Assembly (NCBI RefSeq): GCF_024323335.1
Contig: NC_066581.1
Location: 179,731,330 to 179,795,329, forward strand
Direction of reading: 5' to 3'
Length of the DNA stretch: 64,000 nucleotides
From: Lathyrus oleraceus
Lineage: Eukaryota; Streptophyta; Magnoliopsida; Fabales; Fabaceae
In this document: positions 22,448 through 34,131 of the stretch, in pieces
How the letters are laid out: every line of letters begins with the position of its first letter
Position numbering within the stretch: the first letter of the stretch is position 1
Made by a program: the position numbers and the translations under genes
The notes under the pieces: model-generated
Told to the model about the DNA's origin: nothing
Database searches by the model: none
Seen by the model: the letters and a program-made list of their open reading frames with translations, nothing else

Positions 22448-22467
22448 ACTGAATTAATTAATTCAGT
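22448..22467. repeat. Perfect 20-bp palindrome in the LTR
   Basis: ACTGAATTAATTAATTCAGT equals its own reverse complement. It lies in the U3 part between LTR start and TATA box and is repeated in all five LTRs. Confidence 0.9.
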
Positions 22468-22623
22468 CTTCTCCACATGTGCGATGTCACAGACCTGATG
22501 TCTTGACATCGTACATGACATGTTGGTCCAGATGTTGAATTTCTTCAACCCAACATATTAAAACAACAGAGATGATTACATTATTTGTTTTCTAAAATTA
22601 CTGCCAATCCTAAGGAATCAACA

Positions 22624-22638
22624 ATCTCCCCCTTTGGC
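22624..22638 (-). promoter_or_regulatory. Polypurine tract, unit 1
   Basis: Minus strand GCCAAAGGGGGAGAT directly before the TGTTGATT LTR start: the plus-strand primer site of reverse transcription. Repeated at 28379-28393, 34132-34146 and 39703-39717. Confidence 0.85.
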
Positions 22639-25600
22639 AAATTTTAGCTAAAACAAATAAACAATACACTGGACACAGCATCCCAATTTGGGAATGCTCT
22701 TCATCTCCGTCATTGGCTCCACCACCACAAACACCAATGTTGGTGTACATGAGGAGGTAGAGAAACAAGGCTCAGTTGTTCCAGAACCCTTCCCTTCAAC
22801 AGGAGAGCTTCCTGAAGAGTATGTAATGCTGGTTACATAGACAGTGTAACTCAGATCACAGGGCACAACTGTTCTCTTAACTCAGATCACAAGACACAAG
22901 TGGAAACCCCAGTTGGTGGATTTTGTGCCTGATGCCAACTTCTGTCTGCTGCCACATCCACAGTTGGCTTTCTTCTGGTACATTCTCATCCCCAGGACTA
23001 TATTTCTCTCCCCCTTTTTAGCTAAACATTTGTAAAGGAAGCCCTCACAAAACCAGATCCAGGCGCAGCTTGCCCAAACCTTAACATACCCCATGATTCT
23101 GAGAATGGAGGGTTTTTCTTGTGAGAGGAAGAGGGCTATTGCATCCTTTAAATAGCCCTGCCTGTGCCTAGGAATTTCCGGTAGCAATAAATGCTTGGTC
23201 AAGATGCATTTATTTTTGCTGAGAAACAGTCAGAGAATCACCAATAAAATCTCAGACTATCTTTGAATACCTTTTATAGCTCTTGACTGTTTCTTTTCCA
23301 AAACAGCCGTTCCAGTGCATGGAGACCATTCCATATATGCAGTCAGACACGTTGCACGCGATGTCTTAACATTCCTGCATTCAGCCTGTATTCAACTTAG
23401 ACCTCTGTCATACCTCCAGACACCTAGCACTGCTACAGCCAACTTTCCACACTTCAGTTGATGGTTACTCCCCCTGTACCACACAGCTGTAGCCATCAGG
23501 CTTATTCTGGTTTATCAGACATAGCCACATCACCCTCATAATTCCTAATGACTTTAAGATTCAGAAGGAATTGACAGCAATGTCCAGGGCAATGTCATGA
23601 CATCCGGTCAGACATTCTTCTGCTCACTCAGCCTTGACACCATCACAGCTTCCTGATGACTACCTTGTCATCTGAGAGCACACAGACCGCAAGCTTGGTG
23701 ATTGCTTGCAGCACAAAGGCACAACTCCCCCTGTCATGGACAACCTACTCTCTTGGAGGTCACACATGATCATATCCAACACCCCAAGGTTGGACCTTCA
23801 CATACTTCCTGATTCAAAGAGATTCCAGACCACTTGATGAAAGGAAAACATAAGACGCATCTTCATGTCTTCAAGAGCGCACCCTCTGTCCAACCCTCTT
23901 GGCTGAACACATCCACACACTGTGTCAATTTCTCTTCTAACCAGAACAGAAGATCACTTCACAAGATGTTTGAACATCAGCTGAGACTTCCTTCACAGCA
24001 TCACAGGGAGCACTATCTGATAGACTTCAGATATTACTGAGTCCTCAGCTTGGGCCAGAGGAACCCAGACATACATTGGGATATATACACTCTCATCCCA
24101 CTACCAGAGACAGTCTTCCATAGATAGCTCAGAACTCCTACCACAAGCTCCAAGGGATGAATGGGAACCACCTCCTTTTGTCTTCAACTTAATACTTTTC
24201 TGCCCAAAAGTAATTTGTCTTAGACTTTCCTCAAGAATAATCAGCTGCCTTATGTTGATTATCTTGATTCTTCGAACTCACTTCTGAGATAGACCAAATG
24301 CCACTGGTTGATTACCTCCTTCATGAATTCTCATATGACAAGGTCAAATGCTGCCTTTTGACCTTCCCAAGTTTATCAGACTTCTCCCAAAGATATTCTG
24401 ACCTTTCAAGTGAGATTTGAACTTGAAGTGTCCAATCTACAACCCTGTAGATCCTTCTATCTCAAGTTGATGTGCCACTTCATCAACTAAGAATCTGATG
24501 CAGAACCGAATGTCACTACATTGTGCTTGACATCCAGCTGTTGAATTCAGCTCCTTCTTCTGCCACTTGAAAGAACTTCCTCCCTTCACAGAACAAGAGT
24601 TCAATGTTCTCATAGACTTGATTGTGGAACCAAGTTTGAGTAAACAACCTCCATCCTGTAGATTTGCAGTTAAGTCATCCAAGCTCACACCTTGATGAAT
24701 CCCTGCTTCTTCTCCAAAGACATCAGACACTCTGATGTATGAGTCTTCAGAAGGACCAGTTGGAAACTAACCCTTCAGCTCTGCCAAGGATTCCACTTCC
24801 TAAAGCAAGGCTGTTTCCATGATGTCAAGAATGTTGTCACTTGTTCTTGACTCCACAGTGTGCATTAGCCAATGCACTTCCTTACCTAGATCAGAAATAA
24901 ACTGATCCAAGTAACCACCATCAAGGCTCTGATGTCTTCTTCTTCTTGGACATGCCAAGGCTGAACATGTTTCTTGCCAGGAAACCTTTTCAGAGATCAT
25001 ATGCTTTTGCTGCCACCAAAGAGATAGATCATAACTAAATGTACTATCCTTCCTGTGATTCTTCACAGGGTCTTGAAGAAGAGATGTTCCAACATCTTTA
25101 AGAACATCAGTTGTCTTGAGCTCCAAGGATAATCAATTAAATACTTGTACTTGACACAAGTAGACATTGATCTTAAATCCTTTCCCAATTATCCTTTCAG
25201 ATACTTCCACCATAAGAATACTTTGAAAATACTCTTCTAGTGTCAACATCTTCTGCTTGCAAGCACCTCAACAGTCTTGAGACTCTTTCCAGATTAGATT
25301 CACCCTTAGGAATGAGAGAGATGAATCCTTCCTTGCAAATGTGTCACACATCAACCAAAACCCATGTGACACAGGTCAACAGCCAACCAGACCCAAGGCT
25401 GACCAAACTTGAGGAGGTTAACCAAAACTCCCCCTCAACTTAACAATCATGGAGACTCCACACTAGTATCCATGCATTGTATACATATGTCTCAATATGA
25501 CATACACTATCCCTGCCAGTGGCAACTAACTCCTCCAATCAGACCAATCAGACTTCAGCTGATCATAAGTACTTGTGAGACACACACCAGTCAATAGTAG

Positions 25601-26643
25601 ATATGCATTGCCAGAGCATATTACCTCAACCAACCTCTGAATCTTCATATTCTCACTCCTAGTAAGAACTGCCACTTCTGAACGTGGTGTTTGAATAACA
25701 AGATTCATGGTTCCAACCCCCTTAAATGATATCACAATCAGGTTACCCCATTATTGACTGCTAACATCCAGGAGACTTGTCTTCCAACACACCATAGTAC
25801 TTCAGGGAACAACTATCCAATCCTGATCAAATTGCAGGAAGATGCCTAACAGCAGGAGATTGCACAATGTCACATCTCAACCAGCTCAACTTCTAGGGAT
25901 GACCTTCTTGAGCACACACCCAGTTGACCCTGCTCTTGTCAACTTAGCACACACAGATGTCTCCTCTTCCAGGTCAGGAGTAGGTTCCAAACAGAATTAT
26001 CCCTTTGTTTGAACCCTAATACATCTGCTCTTCAACCAGTAGCTGCATACTTGTTGAACAACATGTTCTAACATCACATAGAACATTGGTTCCACCTCCT
26101 TGGAACAAACCTTCCTTGAAGGTCTTCAAGGTCTTCATATACACTACTCAAGAGAGTAAGAGAATCAGTAATTAAGTGACTCTTACCATCCTGAAGTGAG
26201 AACGTCATGATGAGAGGACTTGAGGAGACTCAAGTATCTTTGACATCTTCAGTAGATTATGATGAGACCTTGAACACAGCAGCCTTTCATCCACATGAGG
26301 GGAAACTACATCAGAGTTTGAGTTCTGCCAGGTATTATGCAGCGGAAATCATAATACAACTCAACCTGTGAACACACACTTCACCAGATTGGCCTCCAAG
26401 ACCATACCAGGTTTGAATGTGATTAAGTACTGGCACAGCTGTCTCACACTCAGGCCAATTGCCAATCTCCAGAGACAGGAACACACCATTCCTGTCATGA
26501 ACAGTCCATCCACCTACTTCAAGGGACCATTCAGGGAATTGCAGAACCTTACACAGGGTCCAGCTTCAGTACTAACATAACTCCTTGCCAGCTACCAGAA
26601 AGTATCACCCATGGATCTCATCCAGAGACAGAACAGGATGCCC

Positions 26644-26655
26644 GCTCTGATACCA
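26644..26655 (-). promoter_or_regulatory. Primer-binding site (initiator tRNA-Met), unit 1
   Basis: Minus strand TGGTATCAGAGC, two bases after the LTR 2 end. Repeated exactly at 32398-32409, 37968-37979 and 43538-43549. Confidence 0.9.
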
Positions 26656-26657
26656 AT

Positions 26658-28378
26658 TGAAATTCTGGTGTAGTCAGTATTCAGATGTTCTACTTCAAGT
26701 CATGACATCTGATCTAACATTGTACTTATTACAGCAAGACAGTTATTACACTCTGTACTATTGTGCACCTTTTCACAGTGTCACAACCTCTCCTTCTATG
26801 TCATCCTATAGAGGAGGAACAATTTGTTATGGGCACCATAACATTCACTACTGTTGTTTTCCTACACAGTTATCAGCACGATGTCTCAATCCTATTTTGG
26901 ACATCATCTGTTACATTGTTCCAGTTTGTTGGTCAGGTACTTGTATTTCCTAGATTAAAGGTTGTAACAAGTTAAACTAATCTCCAATTATTAAGGAGCT
27001 AACAAATAGATTATTTGTTAGGTTCATTAATTGTAGCTTAGTTGTTAGTTTCCTAGATTTTAGATCAGCTGGTGGATTCCTGGAGAATAGCTTGAGAAAA
27101 ATCCTGAAACAGAAAAACTAACCATCCAACAATATAGCATATGCTGTCAGGAATGAATGTCACAACATTCCGTCTGACATCCAAGCCCAGAACCATATGC
27201 TCAGTCTGTTTAGTTCCTGAACACAGACTGCTAAATTTGCTGTACTGTAAAAGACCAACCAGTCTCTACTCCAGTATCAGCTTACTGGAAGAACTGTCAA
27301 GACATCCAGTTTGACAGTTTCACACTGCTCTTTTGGCCTTGTCTGATATGCTTTTGAAAACCAGACTTCACTACATACTGAACTGAATTCATCAGCTTAT
27401 TAAACAGTATGTGCTGTTGTTGATGAATGTCAAAACATTCTGATTGACATTCCAACAGAAGGCTATGTATCAGGTTTGTTATTAACTTGATTGGCAGACT
27501 GTAACACAACCTGAATTATGGCAGACATGATTATAACATGCAGTAGGTAAACAAACACAGGAAATTGTTAACCCAGTTCAGTCCAACATGACCTACATCT
27601 GGGGGCTACCAAGCCAGGAAGAAGATCCACTATTAGTAGTATCAATTCAGAGTTAAACTCCCCCGTTTACAACTCATCACTTAATCCCTACCCAATGCAA
27701 TCTATACCTAGGAACTCCTAGATAGAAACCTCCAGTTTCCATTCCTATCACTACAAATACAATGTAATGTGCAAACACCTTGAACTTGCTTCACAGCTTC
27801 ATTCAAGAACATAATCACTCTTGCCTACAGGCTTTGAGTGACAAACACTCTCAGGTTTACCACTGAGAGACACATGGTAACCTTCCCACAGATTGGGAGG
27901 TTTACCTTACACACACCCTTAAAAATTCATTCTAAGAGGCTTACAAAAACTAGATTACAATCAGCTATTTATAACCTAATCACCCAACTGGATTTGGGCC
28001 TTCAGAAAGTTGCAGCAGACTTGTTCTTTGCTGTTGCAACTTCAGCAGAAAAATTCTGCTACAAACAAGGTCTTCAAGTTCCTAAACTCTCTCCATATAT
28101 ATCTCCATATTTTGAGCCTATATATCTTCTGATTTAGTCTTCAAGACCTCCACCTGGGAGTTAGGATATTCACCAGATATCCTTGCTGATCCCAGAACAT
28201 ATACTGAATTAATTAATTCAGTCTTCTCCACATGTGCGATGTCACAGACCTGATGTCTTGACATCGTACATGACATGTTGGTCCAGATGTTGAATTTCTT
28301 CAACCCAACATATTAAAACAACAGAGATGATTACATTATTTGTTTTCTAAAATTACTGCCAATCCTAAGGAATCAACA
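26658..28378 (-). mobile_element. Array LTR 2, 1721 bp
   Basis: Same as LTR 5 except one private base seen (A where the others have G in CAATCCTGTTTTGG, near 26894). Internal LTR, shared by units 1 and 2. Confidence 0.9.
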
Positions 28379-31300
28379 ATCTCCCCCTTTGGCAAATTTT
28401 AGCTAAAACAAATAAACAATACACTGGACACAGCATCCCAATTTGGGAATGCTCTTCATCTCCGTCATTGGCTCCACCACCACAAACACCAATGTTGGTG
28501 TACATGAGGAGGTAGAGAAACAAGGCTCAGTTGTTCCAGAACCCTTCCCTTCAACAGGAGAGCTTCCTGAAGAGTATGTAATGCTGGTTACATAGACAGT
28601 GTAACTCAGATCACAGGGCACAACTGTTCTCTTAACTCAGATCACAAGACACAAGTGGAAACCCCAGTTGGTGGATTTTGTGCCTGATGCCAACTTCTGT
28701 CTGCTGCCACATCCACAGTTGGCTTTCTTCTGGTACATTCTCATCCCCAGGACTATATTTCTCTCCCCCTTTTTAGCTAAACATTTGTAAAGGAAGCCCT
28801 CACAAAACCAGATCCAGGCGCAGCTTGCCCAAACCTTAACATACCCCATGATTCTGAGAATGGAGGGTTTTTCTTGTGAGAGGAAGAGGGCTATTGCATC
28901 CTTTAAATAGCCCTGCCTGTGCCTAGGAATTTCCGGTAGCAATAAATGCTTGGTCAAGATGCATTTATTTTTGCTGAGAAACAGTCAGAGAATCACCAAT
29001 AAAATCTCAGACTATCTTTGAATACCTTTTATAGCTCTTGACTGTTTCTTTTCCAAAACAGCCGTTCCAGTGCATGGAGACCATTCCATATATGCAGTCA
29101 GACACGTTGCACGCGATGTCTTAACATTCCTGCATTCAGCCTGTATTCAACTTAGACCTCTGTCATACCTCCAGACACCTAGCACTGCTACAGCCAACTT
29201 TCCACACTTCAGTTGATGGTTACTCCCCCTGTACCACACAGCTGTAGCCATCAGGCTTATTCTGGTTTATCAGACATAGCCACATCACCCTCATAATTCC
29301 TAATGACTTTAAGATTCAGAAGGAATTGACAGCAATGTCCAGGGCAATGTCATGACATCCGGTCAGACATTCTTCTGCTCACTCAGCCTTGACACCATCA
29401 CAGCTTCCTGATGACTACCTTGTCATCTGAGAGCACACAGACCGCAAGCTTGGTGATTGCTTGCAGCACAAAGGCACAACTCCCCCTGTCATGGACAACC
29501 TACTCTCTTGGAGGTCACACATGATCATATCCAACACCCCAAGGTTGGACCTTCACATACTTCCTGATTCAAAGAGATTCCAGACCACTTGATGAAAGGA
29601 AAACATAAGACGCATCTTCATGTCTTCAAGAGCGCACCCTCTGTCCAACCCTCTTGGCTGAACACATCCACACACTGTGTCAATTTCTCTTCTAACCAGA
29701 ACAGAAGATCACTTCACAAGATGTTTGAACATCAGCTGAGACTTCCTTCACAGCATCACAGGGAGCACTATCTGATAGACTTCAGATATTACTGAGTCCT
29801 CAGCTTGGGCCAGAGGAACCCAGACATACATTGGGATATATACACTCTCATCCCACTACCAGAGACAGTCTTCCATAGATAGCTCAGAACTCCTACCACA
29901 AGCTCCAAGGGATGAATGGGAACCACCTCCTTTTGTCTTCAACTTAATACTTTTCTGCCCAAAAGTAATTTGTCTTAGACTTTCCTCAAGAATAATCAGC
30001 TGCCTTATGTTGATTATCTTGATTCTTCGAACTCACTTCTGAGATAGACCAAATGCCACTGGTTGATTACCTCCTTCATGAATTCTCATATGACAAGGTC
30101 AAATGCTGCCTTTTGACCTTCCCAAGTTTATCAGACTTCTCCCAAAGATATTCTGACCTTTCAAGTGAGATTTGAACTTGAAGTGTCCAATCTACAACCC
30201 TGTAGATCCTTCTATCTCAAGTTGATGTGCCACTTCATCAACTAAGAATCTGATGCAGAACCGAATGTCACAACATTGTGCTTGACATCCAGCTGTTGAA
30301 TTCAGCTCCTTCTTCTGCCACTTGAAAGAACTTCCTCCCTTCACAGAACAAGAGTTCAATGTTCTCATAGACTTGATTGTGGAACCAAGTTTGAGTAAAC
30401 AACCTCCATCCTGTAGATTTGCAGTTAAGTCATCCAAGCTCACACCTTGATGAATCCCTGCTTCTTCTCCAAAGACATCAGACACTCTGATGTATGAGTC
30501 TTCAGAAGGACCAGTTGGAAACTAACCCTTCAGCTCTGCCAAGGATTCCACTTCCTAAAGCAAGGCTGTTTCCATGATGTCAAGAATGCTGTCACTTGTT
30601 CTTGACTCCACAGTGTGCATTAGCCAATGCACTTCCTTACCTAGATCAGAAATAAACTGATCCAAGTAACCACCATCAAGGCTCTGATGTCTTCTTCTTC
30701 TTGGACATGCCAAGGCTGAACATGTTTCTTGCCAGGAAACCTTTTCAGAGATCATATGCTTTTGCTGCCACCAAAGAGATAGATCATAACTCAATGTACT
30801 ATCCTTCCTGTGATTCTTCACAGGGTCTTGAAGAAGAGATGTTCCAACATCTTTAAGAACATCAGTTGTCTTGAGCTCCAAGGATAATCAATTAAATACT
30901 TGTACTTGACACAAGTAGACATTGATCTTAAATCCTTTCCCAATTATCCTTTCAGATACTTCCACCATAAGAATACTTTGAAAATACTCTTCTAGTGTCA
31001 ACATCTTCTGCTTGCAAGCACCTCAACAGTCTTGAGACTCTTTCCAGATTAGATTCACCCTTAGGAATGAGAGAGATGAATCCTTCCTTGCAAATGTGTC
31101 ACACATCAACCAAACCCATGTGACACAGGTCAACAGCCAACCAGACCCAAGGCTGACCAAACTTGAGGAGGTTAACCAAAACTCCCCCTCAACTTAACAA
31201 TCATGGAGACTCCACACTAGTATCCATGCATTGTATACATATGTCTCAATATGACATACACTATCCCTGCCAGTGGCAACTAACTCCTCCAATCAGACCA

Positions 31301-32411
31301 ATCAGACTTCAGCTGATCATAAGTACTTGTGAGACACACACCAGTCAATAGTAGATATGCATTGCCAGAGCATATTACCTCAACCAACCTCTGAATCTTC
31401 ATATTCTCACTCCTAGTAAGAACTGCCACTTCTGAACGTGGTGTTTGAATAACAAGATTCATGGTTCCAACCCCCTTAAATGATATCACAATCAGGTTAC
31501 CCCATTATTGACTGCTAACATCCAGGAGACTTGTCTTCCAACACACCATAGTACTTCAGGGAACAACTATCCAATCCTGATCAAATTGCAGGAAGATGCC
31601 TAACAGCAGGAGATTGCACAATGTCACATCTCAACCAGCTCAACTTCTAGGGATGACCTTCTTGAGCACACACCCAGTTGACCCTGCTCTTGTCAACTTA
31701 GCACACACAGATGTCTCCTCTTCCAGGTCAGGAGTAGGTTCCAAACAGAATTATCCCTTTGTTTGAACCCTAATACATCTGCTCTTCAACCAGTAGCTGC
31801 ATACTTGTTGAACAACATGTTCTAACATCACATAGAACATTGGTTCCACCTCCTTGGAACAAACCTTCCTTGAAGGTCTTCAAGGTCTTCATATACACTA
31901 CTCAAGAGAGTAAGAGAATCAGTAATTAAGTGACTCTTACCATCCTGAAGTGAGAACGTCATGATGAGAGGACTTGAGGAGACTCAAGTATCTTTGACAT
32001 CTTCAGTAGATTATGATGAGATCTTGAACACAGCAGCCTTTCATCCACATGAGGGGAAACTACATCAGAGTTTGAGTTCTGCCAGGTATTATGCAGCGGA
32101 AATCATAATACAACTCAACCTGTGAACACACACTTCACCAGATTGGCCTCCAAGACCATACCAGGTTTGAATGTGATTAAGTACTGGCACAGCTGTCTCA
32201 CACTCAGGCCAATTGCCAATCTCCAGAGACAGGAACACACCATTCCTGTCATGAACAGTCCATCCACCTACTTCAAGGGACCATTCAGGGAATTGCAGAA
32301 CCTTACACAGGGTCCAGCTTCAGTACTAACATAACTCCTTGCCAGCTACCAGAAAGTATCACCCATGGATCTCATCCAGAGACAGAACAGGATGCCCGCT
32401 CTGATACCAAT
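28379..32411 (-). mobile_element. Array internal region 2 (4033 bp)
   Basis: Full-length form with the 184-bp segment beside the PBS kept. Private changes: one A missing in the run near 31112 (CCAAACCC for CCAAAACCC), and T for C near 32022 (GAGATCTTG). PPT 28379-28393, PBS 32398-32409. Confidence 0.88.
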
Positions 32412-34131
32412 TGAAATTCTGGTGTAGTCAGTATTCAGATGTTCTACTTCAAGTCATGACATCTGATCTAACATTGTACTTATTACAGCAAGACAGTTAT
32501 TACACTCTGTACTATTGTGCACCTTTTCACAGTGTCACAACCTCTCCTTCTATGTCATCCTATAGAGGAGGAACAATTTGTTATGGGCACCATAACATTC
32601 ACTACTGTTGTTTTCCTACACAGTTATCAGCACGATGTCTCAATCCTGTTTTGGACATCATCTGTTACATTGTTCCAGTTTGTTGGTCAGGTACTTGTAT
32701 TTCCTAGATTAAAGGTTGTAACAAGTTAAACTAATCTCCAATTATTAAGGAGCTAACAAATAGATTATTTGTTAGGTTCATTAATTGTAGCTTAGTTGTT
32801 AGTTTCCTAGATTTTAGATCAGCTGGTGGATTCCTGGAGAATAGCTTGAGAAAAATCCTGAAACAGAAAAACTAACCATCCAACAATATAGCATATGCTG
32901 TCAGGAATGAATGTCACAACATTCCGTCTGACATCCAAGCCCAGAACCATATGCTCAGTCTGTTTAGTTCCTGAACACAGACTGCTAAATTTGCTGTACT
33001 GTAAAAGACCAACCAGTCTCTACTCCAGTATCAGCTTACTGGAAGAACTGTCAAGACATCCAGTTTGACAGTTTCACACTGCTCTTTTGGCCTTGTCTGA
33101 TATGCTTTTGAAAACCAGACTTCACTACATACTGAACTGAATTCATCAGCTTATTAAACAGTATGTGCTGTTGTTGATGAATGTCAAAACATTCTGATTG
33201 ACATTCCAACAGAAGGCTATGTATCAGGTTTGTTATTAACTTGATTGGCAGACTGTAACACAACCTGAATTATGGCAGACATGATTATAACATGCAGTAG
33301 GTAAACAAACACAGGAAATTGTTAACCCAGTTCAGTCCAACATGACCTACATCTGGGGGCTACCAAGCCAGGAAGAAGATCCACTATTAGTAGTATCAAT
33401 TCAGAGTTAAACTCCCCCGTTTACAACTCATCACTTAATCCCTACCCAATGCAATCTATACCTAGGAACTCCTAGATAGAAACCTCCAGTTTCCATTCCT
33501 ATCACTACAAATACAATGTAATGTGCAAACACCTTGAACTTGCTTCACAGCTTCATTCAAGAACATAATCACTCTTGCCTACAGGCTTTGAGTGACAAAC
33601 ACTCTCAGGTTTACCACTGAGAGACACATGGTAACCTTCCCACAGATTGGGAGGTTTACCTTACACACACCCTTAAAAATCATTCTAAGAGGCTTACAAA
33701 AACTAGATTACAATCAGCTATTTATAACCTAATCACCCAACTGGATTTGGGCCTTCAGAAAGTTGCAGCAGACTTGTTCTTTGCTGTTGCAACTTCAGCA
33801 GAAAAATTCTGCTACAAACAAGGTCTTCAAGTTCCTAAACTCTCTCCATATATATCTCCATATTTTGAGCCTATATATCTTCTGATTTAGTCTTCAAGAC
33901 CTCCACCTGGGAGTTAGGATATTCACCAGATATCCTTGCTGATCCCAGAACATATACTGAATTAATTAATTCAGTCTTCTCCACATGTGCGATGTCACAG
34001 ACCTGATGTCTTGACATCGTACATGACATGTTGGTCCAGATGTTGAATTTCTTCAACCCAACATATTAAAACAACAGAGATGATTACATTATTTGTTTTC
34101 TAAAATTACTGCCAATCCTAAGGAATCAACA
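32412..34131 (-). mobile_element. Array LTR 3, 1720 bp
   Basis: One T missing near 33680 (AAAAATCATTC, others AAAAATTCATTC); otherwise as LTR 5 by eye. Confidence 0.9.

Larger units (their letters stand above)
20903..22623 (-). mobile_element. Array LTR 1 (outer, 3' LTR), 1721 bp
   Basis: Ends TG...CA on both strands. It has three private bases against LTR 5 (21021 T for C, 21485 T for C, 21640 T for G). TATA box TATAAATA (minus) at 22211-22218, a perfect 20-bp palindrome at 22448-22467. Confidence 0.92.
22624..26657 (-). mobile_element. Array internal region 1 (4034 bp)
   Basis: Begins at the PPT side (22624-22638, ATCTCCCCCTTTGGC on plus) and ends with the PBS (26644-26655). Short minus-strand ORFs at 22648-22866, 22882-23202, 24437-24730 and 24800-25126 (72 to 108 codons) have no motif I recognise. 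Private bases relative to the other units include those that change DSIL to DNIL and STLS to STFS in the last of these frames. No gag, protease, RT or integrase motif seen on either strand. Confidence 0.85.

Noticed and set aside
22882..23202. 106-codon minus-strand ORF repeated in all four array units
   Set aside because: Repetition only reflects unit identity. No recognised domain and no upstream gene context, so not called as a gene.
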